Source: Verrucomicrobiota bacterium
GTDB lineage: Bacteria; Verrucomicrobiota; Verrucomicrobiia; Chthoniobacterales; SZAS-18
Direction: 5' to 3'
NCBI GenBank assembly: GCA_018240025.1
Contig: JAFEGM010000058.1
Span: 1-55,849, forward strand
Length of the DNA stretch: 55,849 nt
Under the pieces are notes generated by a model. That model made no database searches and was not told the DNA's origin. It saw only the letters and a list, made by a program, of their open reading frames with translations. This document shows, piece after piece, positions 1 to 6,742 of the stretch. Made by a program: the position numbers and the translations under genes. Each line of letters starts with the position of its first letter. Position 1 is the stretch's first letter.

Positions 1-476
1 GAGGGGGTTGGCGCACCGGTTACAAACTGCGGATCGTTGGAGACTTTGAAGGTCTTGGCCAAGTGCGGCTTGAGCCCGTGCTGCCGCCAGACTTGGCGCA
101 CCGTGGTCGCGCTAACTCCCATAGCTTTGGCCAGTGTGCGCGTGCTCCAGGCCTGCTGGGTAGGCGGAGGCTGGGTGGTGCGACGGACGATCTCGCCAGC
201 CAGATCGGCGGGGAGGGTCTTTTTGCGCCCACGTCCCGGCTTGTCCTTGGCCAAAGCCTCGAAGCCGCCAGCCAGGTAGCGAGCACGCCAGCGTGCCGCC
301 GACTGTCGCGTGAGGCCCAGATGGACGCTGATCTCCAAATCCTGCAGCCCCTCATCGGCGAGTAGAACGACACGACAGCGCGTCGCCAAACGCTGCGGCG
401 TCAACTTCGCTCGCGTCACACCGAGAAGATGCTCCCGCTGCTCCGGGGAGAGGTGAATGGCTGGCGCGACACGCAT
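1..476 (-). CDS. IS630-family transposase, N-terminal part
   Basis: Reading from an ATG at 476 towards the left edge gives an open frame of 158 codons without a stop. It contains an N-terminal helix-turn-helix (LTRQSAARWRARYLAGG), a PGRGRKKTL linker, a second helix-turn-helix region (TRTLAKAMGVSATTVRQVWR) and the HGLKPHLAKTFKVSNDPQFV block that precedes the DDE catalytic domain in IS630/Tc1-like transposases. The catalytic domain is not in the window. The last few residues after DPQFV (TGAPTP) do not resemble what normally follows in the family, so the gene may be broken near the edge. The enzyme would catalyse cut-and-paste movement at TA sites. No strong ribosome binding site was seen before the ATG. 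Confidence 0.7.
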   Translation of the reverse strand, partial: MRVAPAIHLSPEQREHLLGVTRAKLTPQRLATRCRVVLLADEGLQDLEISVHLGLTRQSAARWRARYLAGGFEALAKDKPGRGRKKTLPADLAGEIVRRTTQPPPTQQAWSTRTLAKAMGVSATTVRQVWRQHGLKPHLAKTFKVSNDPQFVTGAPTP

Positions 477-552
477 GCCACCAGTCTCGTCGAAAACGCC
501 CACGAGCGCTCGTCAAGATATGATTGCTTATTTTACGCACACTACACTAGTA
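1..552 (-). mobile_element. IS630-family insertion sequence, partial (cut by window edge)
   Basis: The left edge holds the 5' part of an IS630-type transposase gene read on the minus strand. Upstream of it, minus-strand sequence around 520-550 (TAGTGTGCGTAAAATAAGC) looks like a terminal repeat. It abuts a TA dinucleotide at 551-552, the target dinucleotide that IS630 elements duplicate. A perfect 12-bp palindrome TACCAATTGGTA (551-562) lies exactly at this edge. The terminal repeat and target site are inferred; the other end of the element is outside the window. Confidence 0.55.
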
Positions 553-667
553 CCAATTGGTAGATTTGGGACTCAAGCCTGCAAGTTTATCTAAATACAA
601 GGGCTCGCGTTCTAATAGCTCCGCGATTTTCATCCGAAACCCTTCGCACCTAGGAGGCGGACTCGCA

Positions 668-796
668 ATGAACGTTCGAAGCTATGGCACGAAGAAGCAA
701 CTCGAAGAAGCTTGCCCATTGGTCGCGCTGATGGTTAACGCGGGATTTTCGGGAATTTTGTGGTATACCGAGGCGCACATCGGACTACAGGCTTAA
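668..796 (+). CDS. Candidate 42-aa small protein
   Basis: An ATG at 668 is preceded by a textbook AGGAGG eight to nine bases upstream and opens a 42-codon frame (starts MNVRSYGTKKQLEEACPL, ends HIGLQA). Strong Shine-Dalgarno sequences are rare in this window, which is the only real argument for the gene. The stop overlaps the stop of the convergent 390-aa gene by a few bases. No family is recognised, and the peptide has a modest hydrophobic stretch (LVALMVNAGFSGILWY). It sits in lower-GC island DNA between the IS630 end and the nuclease-kinase operon. It could equally be fortuitous. The rest of 477-792 shows nothing else I can support. Confidence 0.25.
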   Translation: MNVRSYGTKKQLEEACPLVALMVNAGFSGILWYTEAHIGLQA

Positions 797-1965
797 TACA
801 GCCGCTCGAAGTCAGATAGGGCCTGCCGCCATCTCCTTACCCACGAGCCATCGTTTCTGCTCTCTTCCAGTAAGACTCTCTTATCATCAAGTTGGTGCCA
901 ATGCCTCTCAGCTTGCGAAAGGTAGCTAGAGGCCACGGCCAGTCTCTCTGTTCGACTCGCTCTGCTGAGTTCGCCTTCAATTTCGCAAAACCACGCCAAA
1001 TACTGCCGCCAACTCAGTCCGAGCCAAGCTGTTCCTGGACTTTCCTCAAACTGCGACAATATCCTATTCGCGTACTCGTTACCTGAGGGCCCAACCGCGA
1101 TCAACTCGGCAGACACATCTCGCCTAATGCGCTGTATATCTGCTTGTCTAAGAAACGCCAATAAACTGTGTTCAAACCAGTAAGGCAATTGTCCGCCCCC
1201 TTGCGATTCTTCCTCAAACCGAGATTTGGTGAAACGGCGCAAATTGAAAAACTTACCAGTGCTGCAACTAGTGGCACCTGCGGCTTTAAAGAGTATTACG
1301 TCCGAAGACACGTGAGACACAAATACGTTGCAACCGGATGCCTCCAAGGAAGCGATTAATCCCATCGTTCCTACAAGTGCATCGACCTCAACTAATTCTC
1401 GCCTCGGCTCAATTTCGGTATTTACGACCAAATAACAGCGCTTTGGACTAAGGCTGGTCGCCATTGAGGCTACCTTCAAGACGGTGTTCCTTTCTGCCAT
1501 GTCTGCGAACGAGACACACAGAGTAAGTGCCGAATCCATATTGTTCCTTTCGGCAAGTGCACGCATATGGCGATACGTTGCACGGCATCCTTCGTAGTAT
1601 GCGTCGGAGAACTTCTTCGGCATAGTAACGGGGGAACATACGCAACTTACATTTAGTCTATTTGCATACAAGACAACTGCAGCCGCTACTGCATCCCACC
1701 ATGACTGTGAGGCGAGGTCGGCGGTATCAAGGTCTGGTGGAAAGTAGGGATGATCGGCGATGCAGCCGCGCTGGCTTCGAGGAGAATAGAGCTGTGGGTC
1801 GAGCAATACATCGAATACTCCACGTTCTCTAAATTTCGCAATGTCTCCGATCAGATCAAAAGGCGCCCGATTGACCGGGCTAAGGACCACCCCAGAAAAT
1901 TTGGACAATGCAGGTTCACCTACAAGGCCTTCCGTGTCGTGGCCCATTTGCATGTATGCAGGCAT
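793..1965 (-). CDS. Unrecognised 390-aa protein, third gene of nuclease-kinase cassette
   Basis: I do not recognise this family. The 390-residue protein has no signal peptide or membrane segment, so it is probably cytoplasmic. Residues 20-290 alternate hydrophobic strands and helices: VFDVLLDPQLYSPRS at 50-64, SALTLCVSFAD at 145-155, CYLVVNTEIEP at 177-187, NVFVSHVSSDVILFKAAGAT at 213-232. This reads like an alpha/beta barrel. A compact polar block follows (TSCSTGKFFNLRRF, 232-245) that would be a natural active or binding site. Residues 300-390 are helical and rich in W, R and E. Its ATG lies one base after the kinase stop (TAATATG), so the two are surely co-transcribed. Base composition is clearly lower in GC than the flanking chromosome. 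The barrel fold is inference from the hydrophobic pattern only. Confidence 0.8.
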   Translation of the reverse strand: MPAYMQMGHDTEGLVGEPALSKFSGVVLSPVNRAPFDLIGDIAKFRERGVFDVLLDPQLYSPRSQRGCIADHPYFPPDLDTADLASQSWWDAVAAAVVLYANRLNVSCVCSPVTMPKKFSDAYYEGCRATYRHMRALAERNNMDSALTLCVSFADMAERNTVLKVASMATSLSPKRCYLVVNTEIEPRRELVEVDALVGTMGLIASLEASGCNVFVSHVSSDVILFKAAGATSCSTGKFFNLRRFTKSRFEEESQGGGQLPYWFEHSLLAFLRQADIQRIRRDVSAELIAVGPSGNEYANRILSQFEESPGTAWLGLSWRQYLAWFCEIEGELSRASRTERLAVASSYLSQAERHWHQLDDKRVLLEESRNDGSWVRRWRQALSDFERLY

Positions 1966-1966
1966 A

Positions 1967-2821
1967 TTATACGCTTTGGATAAGCTGTCGCGGGGTGCTA
2001 AATCGCTGCACGGGCCACGGCTGAACCATTTTCGTCAATGCGCCAAATCCGGCCTCCTCCGCTTGTCGTGTCATTTCGGAACTCGGGGTGCTCCGCGCTG
2101 CGACCGCGTCGATAGCGTCGCCTGGCGACATCGAGCGTGATTGATATGGATGCGCCCCAAAGAGCGATTCGAAGGCGACCACTCCAAGCGAAAATTGGTC
2201 CGACCTCCAGTCGATCAGTAGTTTGTCATTATTGAGTTGCTCCGGAGATGCGTAGTACGGTGTACACGGCCCCTGCGGTACCCACGAATGAGTGAGCGAT
2301 GTCTTTCCCAAGTGACGGGCTATTCCGAAATCGACCAGCACAGGATCTCCCCCTGGTTTGCGAAACATGATGTTTGCCGGCTTGATATCCCGATGCACCA
2401 AATGTTGTGCCTGCATCTCGTCGAGGGCATGCGCGAGGCATATCAGAATTCTCCTTATTCGCTCGCGGCACGGATTTTCCATGGAGAGTTCCTTTTCAAG
2501 TGTTCCTCCCCCCAGGAACTCTTCAACAATTACATATCTAGTCGCCCCTGCGTGGACGTGCTCAAAGAATTCGAAAAATTTCGCGACATAACTTGAGCGA
2601 AATACCTTGATCGTGTCGATTTCTCTCGCGGCACGAGCTTGGGATGTATTTGCTTTGTCAAACAGTTTCAGTGCGATCTCTCCATAAACTTCGGAGGATG
2701 CATGAAAAGTTTGCTTAAACGCCCCTGCACCACAATATGTGTGGAGCGCATATCCCTTCTCTGCGGCAATTGCGCTCGCGTGGTCAAAAAGATCACTCGG
2801 AGACGATTCCATATCTCGCAT
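1967..2821 (-). CDS. Soluble Ser/Thr protein kinase (Hanks type)
   Basis: This is a compact kinase of 284 residues with essentially complete catalytic signatures: a glycine-rich region (GAGAF, 31-35), the ATP-binding lysine in EIALKLF (K52), the catalytic loop HRDIKPAN (143-150, D145), DFG (164-166) and an APE-like SPE (192-194). Unlike the other two kinases in the window it has no membrane segment, WD40 repeats or sensor domain; it is just a kinase domain of near-minimal length. The ATG at 2821 is preceded by AGGGA and lies inside the end of the nuclease gene (29-nt overlap), which implies translational coupling. The next gene starts one base downstream. The substrate is unknown; by position the partners are the nuclease-like and 390-aa proteins. 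The GC content is low for this genome. Confidence 0.88.
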   Translation of the reverse strand: MRDMESSPSDLFDHASAIAAEKGYALHTYCGAGAFKQTFHASSEVYGEIALKLFDKANTSQARAAREIDTIKVFRSSYVAKFFEFFEHVHAGATRYVIVEEFLGGGTLEKELSMENPCRERIRRILICLAHALDEMQAQHLVHRDIKPANIMFRKPGGDPVLVDFGIARHLGKTSLTHSWVPQGPCTPYYASPEQLNNDKLLIDWRSDQFSLGVVAFESLFGAHPYQSRSMSPGDAIDAVAARSTPSSEMTRQAEEAGFGALTKMVQPWPVQRFSTPRQLIQSV

Positions 2822-3305
2822 TTTCCCTAGCAGTGTTTGTCAGCCACGGAAGAAGCGGTTCACTTCGCTTGGGCGCCAGAATCGTCTGGAGATGTCCACG
2901 CTGAATTTGTAGCAGCCCTACTCCTCGCCTCTCAAATTCGTCGATGCGTTTTGAGGCCAACGCCGCCGCTCGTGCAGGCAAAACTACGCACACAAAATGT
3001 GCGTAACTAGAACTCCTATAGGCTTGCTCCAGCGCTTTTCGCCATTTGGTTATCTTTGCTTCAAACACGTAGACCTCACTATCAGGAGAAATCGCCACCA
3101 GGTCCGCCTTGCCTCCTTTGTAGTCAAATTCTGACAATAAGTGCGTCGTCGCAAAACCGTGTTCGCCCCCATTAATGAGCTCGGCTAAATGCTCCACAAG
3201 TTCAGCTTCGGCGCTGAATGAATGACTGATGGCCACCGAATGTCGGGAGGCTGATGTTGCTCGACTCACAGGCCCATTTAAATGCGACTGAGCGGCAAAT
3301 TGCAA
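2793..3305 (-). CDS. PD-(D/E)XK nuclease-like protein, first gene of cassette
   Basis: A protein of about 170 residues whose central part reads as a restriction-endonuclease-like fold. It has a helix with acidic residues (AEAELVEHLAELI, 32-44), then GGKADLVAI with D68, then VYVFEAKI with the E-x-K pair E82/K84, followed by a helix ALEQAYR typical of the fold. Together these give D-(X)n-ExK, the catalytic triad of the PD-(D/E)XK superfamily. There is no obvious DNA-binding domain. The start is uncertain: the frame stays open upstream without an ATG, and I give the TTG at 3305. The end overlaps the kinase start by 29 nt. It leads a three-gene operon of lower GC beside an IS630 remnant and a toxin-antitoxin-like pair. 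That suggests a defence or conflict role, which is inference. Confidence 0.75.
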   Translation of the reverse strand: MQFAAQSHLNGPVSRATSASRHSVAISHSFSAEAELVEHLAELINGGEHGFATTHLLSEFDYKGGKADLVAISPDSEVYVFEAKITKWRKALEQAYRSSSYAHFVCVVLPARAAALASKRIDEFERRGVGLLQIQRGHLQTILAPKRSEPLLPWLTNTARENARYGIVSE

Positions 3306-3434
3306 GTTAGTTTGCGTGAAAGAGCCTAATGGGCCTTCTCCGGAAACCCGCAGGGATCCAGAAATTGGGCCAAGCCTCCGGGCCGGGACGTAAGTTGTAA
3401 GGTTGTTCGCGGGGCCTGAAGCCCACCTCGGATC

Positions 3435-3926
3435 TCACCTCCCCCGCCACCGTTCCAACCTCAGCGCGCACTCTGTTGCCGGCAGCCTAGCTCGGGTCTG
3501 CATGACCTTCTCCAGCATCTGCGCGGCGCGGGTGGGCGGACAGGCTGCGGACGCCACCAGTTCGTCGAGGATCCAAAGCAGGCCGTGCACCTCGACGCCG
3601 CGCTCTCCGGCGGCTCTGCGCAGCTCGCGATCGCCGGTGACGAGGAGGGCGCCGAGGGCCTGGGCCAGCAGGAGCACGGAGCAGTCTTCCAGGGAAAGCG
3701 TGGCGGGCAGGGCGGGGCGGGCGGTCTGCAGTTCGAAGAGTTCTTCGGCGCTGTAGGATTTCACGCGCAGTGCGCCGCTGGCCCGCTGGGGCTGCAGGGT
3801 TTGCTCCACTTCGAGGAAGACCAGGTCGGTGGTCCACGCCTCCAGGCCGGCGTCGAGCCACAGATCGAGCGCTCCGGCGTGGTACAGGTCGATCAGGACG
3901 CTGGCGTCGTGGACGACGATCTTCAT
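3435..3926 (-). CDS. PIN-domain protein, probable toxin RNase
   Basis: The 163-residue protein has the acidic constellation of PIN-domain ribonucleases: D7 in MKIVVHDASVLIDLY, an acidic residue in VFLEVEQTL, D in LEDCSVLLLAQ and D in VTGDRELRRAA. Known PIN toxins are Mg-dependent RNases that cleave tRNA, rRNA or mRNA. Its ATG overlaps the stop of the upstream XRE/ImmA gene by four bases (ATGA), so the pair is co-translated. That is toxin-antitoxin architecture, although the partner is not a classical VapB. The neighbouring nuclease-kinase operon follows in the same direction after a 129-nt gap. The gene is GC-rich like the host, unlike that operon. Toxicity is inferred from family and arrangement. 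Confidence 0.82.
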   Translation of the reverse strand: MKIVVHDASVLIDLYHAGALDLWLDAGLEAWTTDLVFLEVEQTLQPQRASGALRVKSYSAEELFELQTARPALPATLSLEDCSVLLLAQALGALLVTGDRELRRAAGERGVEVHGLLWILDELVASAACPPTRAAQMLEKVMQTRARLPATECALRLERWRGR

Positions 3927-4984
3927 TCGAGCACCTGCAAACCGGCTTCCAACTCGGCCAGCGGACGCCCCAGGAGGTTGGCGGCCTTCGAGGCGGAGAT
4001 GGCTTCCTCGGCGAACGCCCGATACACGAGCGCTTCGAAGCGGCGGGCCGACTCGTCGCCTTGATAGGCTCCGGGCTCCGTCGCCCGGAAGCCCCAGGTG
4101 TTCCAGCGGATGCAGAATCCGCGGTAGGTGGAAGCCGAGACGAGGCCCAGTTGGTGGGCACGGGCCATGACAGCCTGGCAGGAAATCCCGTAGCGCTCCT
4201 TGATTGCGACAAGTTCCTCCTTGGAAAGGCGGGTGCGATGGCCGCCGAAGGCTTGCTCGAATTCCTCCTGAGGCATCAGCACCGCGCTGGCAAAGCGAGA
4301 GCAGAGTCGCTCGCAGTCCTTCGCCGCGAAGAGGCCATCATGGAAGACCAGCAGCAGGTGCCCCAATTCGTGCAGCGCGGTGAGGCGTTTGCGATCGAGG
4401 GGAACGTCGCGCCGCAGCACGATGACGGGCCGCTCGCCCGCGTGGCCCGCGAAGCCGTCGCAGCTCGCGGAAGCAGCGGTCTCGTAGATCAGGAGGCCCT
4501 GCTCTTCGAGCAGAGCGACCACGCTGGGGAGGGGGCCGCGCCCCAGCTTCCAGGCATCGCGCAGGCGATTCGCCGCCTGCTCGACGTCCCCTTCTTCATG
4601 GATCTCGAACCCGGCCAGCGGGTTACTGAAGGCGTGGGGCAGGCCGAGCAGAGTTTCGATCTCGACGTAGCGCTCGAAGAAGTCGTTGGCGTGTTCTCGG
4701 AGGGACTCAATCTGACGAACGCCGAGCGAACGGCGTTTGCGAAACTCGACCTCGCCCAGCGCCACGGTGGGAGGTCGGAGGAAGAAATCGGGCTTCTGCC
4801 CGAGCGCGCGGCAGAGCGAGAGCAGCACGCCAGAGTCCGGCAGCATCGCGCCCTGCTCGTATTTATGCAGGGCGTTGTGGCTGAGCGAGGGCTGCACCAG
4901 ATCGGCCAAGCCTCGCAGGGAGAGACCGCGCATCCGCCGGGCCTGGGCGAGTCGGTGACCGAAGATGTGCCGGGGGTCATTCAT
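3923..4984 (-). CDS. XRE-family regulator with ImmA/IrrE metallopeptidase domain
   Basis: The 353-residue protein has an N-terminal XRE helix-turn-helix (about residues 6-65; LSLRGLADLVQPSLSHNALH, then KYEQG) and a central zinc-peptidase domain with HELGH at 205-209 and a downstream glutamate in CERLCSRFASAVLMP (about 225). This is the ImmA/IrrE arrangement. Family members cleave a partner repressor or act as the antitoxin in two-gene modules. I chose the ATG at 4984 (MNDPRHIFGHR) because it gives a standard XRE N-terminus. A TTG 14 codons upstream is possible but falls inside an inverted repeat that looks like an operator. The gene overlaps the downstream PIN gene by 4 nt. It probably regulates itself and the PIN protein. 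Confidence 0.85.
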   Translation of the reverse strand: MNDPRHIFGHRLAQARRMRGLSLRGLADLVQPSLSHNALHKYEQGAMLPDSGVLLSLCRALGQKPDFFLRPPTVALGEVEFRKRRSLGVRQIESLREHANDFFERYVEIETLLGLPHAFSNPLAGFEIHEEGDVEQAANRLRDAWKLGRGPLPSVVALLEEQGLLIYETAASASCDGFAGHAGERPVIVLRRDVPLDRKRLTALHELGHLLLVFHDGLFAAKDCERLCSRFASAVLMPQEEFEQAFGGHRTRLSKEELVAIKERYGISCQAVMARAHQLGLVSASTYRGFCIRWNTWGFRATEPGAYQGDESARRFEALVYRAFAEEAISASKAANLLGRPLAELEAGLQVLE

Positions 4985-4989
4985 GGAGA

Positions 4990-5028
4990 GGTTGACAAAA
5001 TACAGCCCGTTGGCCACTAGCGTCAACC
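4990..5028 (-). promoter_or_regulatory. Inverted repeat, possible operator of the XRE/PIN operon
   Basis: GGTTGAC (4990-4996) and GTCAACC (5022-5028) form a perfect 7-bp inverted repeat with a 25-bp spacer. It begins six bases upstream of the chosen start of the XRE/ImmA gene. XRE-type regulators of toxin-antitoxin-like operons commonly bind such repeats to repress their own promoter. The role is inferred from position. Confidence 0.4.
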
Positions 5029-5060
5029 TAAGCGACCGTCAGCCATCAGGCGCCTCCACG

Positions 5061-5096
5061 CAAAAACGCCCGGCCGGGATCGCTCCGGCCGGGCGT
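5061..5096 (-). terminator. Rho-independent terminator
   Basis: A perfect 12-bp stem (ACGCCCGGCCGG at 5066-5077, complement at 5085-5096) with a 7-nt loop is followed, in minus-strand direction, by TTTTT. It lies about 45 nt after the stop of the 253-aa gene and upstream of the XRE gene, separating the two units. Confidence 0.85.
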
Positions 5097-5140
5097 CGAA
5101 TTCACACTCGCGCGTGACCCGCGCGGGCGGCGAGCGGCGC

Positions 5141-5902
5141 TCAATCCTTCAGGCGGCGTTGGGGCGGGAGGCCGAGGAGGCGGCGGGTAGGGACGTTGGC
5201 GGGGGTCTCGTGGGGGAAGAGGCGGTCGCAGGCGTGGAGGATGGCCATGCGGACGTCCTGGAGGCGGGCCACGAGGGTGTTGCGGTCGACGGTGGCGAGG
5301 CTGGCGACCGCGACGCCTTCTTCCTGCTCGTCCTTGGTGTCGGCGAAGGCGGCGCGGGCGGTGGCGATGGCCTGGAGCTTCTCGGCGGTGTAGCCGGGGA
5401 GGCCGTCCTGCTGGGCCTTGAGGCGGAGGGCCTCGGCATTGGCCAGGAGCAGGGCGCGGCTGATGGCGAGGTTCTGGCCGAGGAGGTAGCCGTCGAGGGA
5501 GAACGCGAGCCCCTTGGCCCGGGCGAGGCGCGAACGCTGCTTGGCGGCGGACTGGACGTTCTTGAGCAGCTTCAGCAGGGCCGTGCGGGCCCGGCCGGCG
5601 GTGGTGGTGTCGCTGCGCTTGTCGTCGTGGCGGGCGGCCGTCTGGACGAGCCGTTCGGTCGCCTCGGTCACGAGGGCGGCGAAGTTGGCGAGGATCTCGG
5701 CGTCGATCTCCTCCTTGGCCAGGGCCTCCTGCAGTTCGGGCTTGCCCTCGCAATACGCCTGCAGGCTGCGGGCCTGCTCGACGGCCTCGATCTGGGCGGC
5801 ATTGAAATAGCCGGGCGCGGAAGCGGCGGCGACCTCCGGCGTGGGAGGGGTCGGCACAGCGGGCGATTCGGTGGGAGTTTCGGGGGCGGCGGTGGGAGTC
5901 AT
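5141..5902 (-). CDS. Hypothetical 253-aa helical protein
   Basis: No family is recognised. The N-terminal 30 residues are low-complexity (Pro, Ala, Thr: APETPTESPAVPTPPTPEV). The rest is strongly helical and charged without membrane segments, for example AAQIEAVEQARSLQAYCEG, EIDAEILANFAALVTEATER and EKLQAIATARAAFADTKDEQ. It ends with a basic tail (LGLPPQRRLKD). The overall feel is a structural or chaperone-like cytoplasmic helical bundle. The ATG at 5902 is the only reasonable start, and a strong terminator follows the stop. The gene stands alone between the XRE operon and a long repeat-bearing intergenic region. Codon usage is fully typical of this high-GC genome, so a real chromosomal gene is likely. 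Confidence 0.7.
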   Translation of the reverse strand: MTPTAAPETPTESPAVPTPPTPEVAAASAPGYFNAAQIEAVEQARSLQAYCEGKPELQEALAKEEIDAEILANFAALVTEATERLVQTAARHDDKRSDTTTAGRARTALLKLLKNVQSAAKQRSRLARAKGLAFSLDGYLLGQNLAISRALLLANAEALRLKAQQDGLPGYTAEKLQAIATARAAFADTKDEQEEGVAVASLATVDRNTLVARLQDVRMAILHACDRLFPHETPANVPTRRLLGLPPQRRLKD

Positions 5903-6143
5903 GGGCGGATGGATGCGATTTTAGGGGTGTCTATCGGTTGGGCCGCGGCCAAGGGCGGCCGCGGAACCGCGCCGGGTAGCGCACGGAGCCAAATGCGCAA
6001 GTCTGCGTCGGCTTCCGCCGCGAGCCGAAAGCGCGCCCGCCGCTAGATTTGATCAAGGACTTCGGGCGGTTGCCCCCGCGAGATTTATTTTTTCTAGAAT
6101 GCGGCCACCCCGGGGGAGTTGGAGGGGGCGGAGCGTCTCTGGA

Positions 6144-6415
6144 GCCGGGGCCCAAATGGTCAAAAATCGCCAAAGTTCATGAGAAATCGGGCCGAGTTGG
6201 TGCTCGCCGGGTGTTAGTTCGTGAAAATCGGGGGCTGGTTGGTGACTTTGGGCTCCCACTTCCTTGCCGGCAGGCGCCAGTTGCTGGAAATCGGGGGCCA
6301 GTTGGTGACTCGCGGGCGGGAGCTGTTGCGATTTGACCAGCACTTCTTTGTCCGCGGGGCCGAGTTGGTGAAAACCGGGGGGCAGTTGGTGCGATTTTGC
6401 GACGAGTTGGTAGGG
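6144..6415. repeat. Degenerate 21-nt tandem repeat array, about 13 units
   Basis: Read on the plus strand the region falls into 21-nt units with a recurring core GGGGSCAGTTGGTGA followed by a variable half. Good copies start at about 6186, 6228, 6291, 6354 and 6375, with weaker copies between and upstream to 6144. Because 21 is a multiple of three, every frame reads as a heptad-repeat peptide (minus strand: SHQLAPD, FQQLAPA, SHQPAPD, FHELTPG). None of these frames has gene-like ends. The array lies in the 840-bp space between the 253-aa and PPOX genes. The remaining parts, 5903-6143 and 6416-6540, show nothing else I can support. Confidence 0.75.
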
Positions 6416-6540
6416 CGCGGAGGGGTCTGGTTTGGCCGCCGACGCGGTAGGGTAGGGCTTCGCGTGTCGGCGGAGAGGTTAAGACGCCTATCGAGAGGAC
6501 GACGCTCGACCGACGAGGTTGCAACTTGGGAGCCGCGCCA

Positions 6541-6635
6541 GGCGCCCCGTTGGGGCTGATGGGGAATGGGCGTTTTGCCAACCCAGGGCGCTGCCCTGGG
6601 CTGATTTGCGTCCGACCTTCGGCCGGAAGGGGCGC
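6541..6635. repeat. Hairpin-rich interspersed palindromic element
   Basis: Three hairpins occur in a row: GCCCC-gtt-GGGGC (6544-6556), CCCAGGGC-gct-GCCCTGGG (6582-6600) and CCTTC-ggccg-GAAGG (6616-6630). Translated on the minus strand the element gives the peptide string ISPGQRPGL. I associate that string with spurious ORFs that recur across Planctomycetes and Verrucomicrobia genomes. It is probably a dispersed structured repeat, not a gene; the family identity comes from memory and is unverified. Confidence 0.45.
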
Positions 6636-6742
6636 CGATGTCTCTCCCCGCCGCATCCCCGCCAGGTCCGACGAACTCGAGCACCCCATCTCCGCCGGTT
6701 TTCGGAAGCCCGGGCCCGCCCGACGAGTCGACCCGACGGCGA

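Noticed and set aside
6053..6343. Heptad-repeat protein encoded by the 21-nt array
   Set aside because: No ribosome binding site, no conserved ends and equally long open frames in other phases; treated as a DNA repeat.
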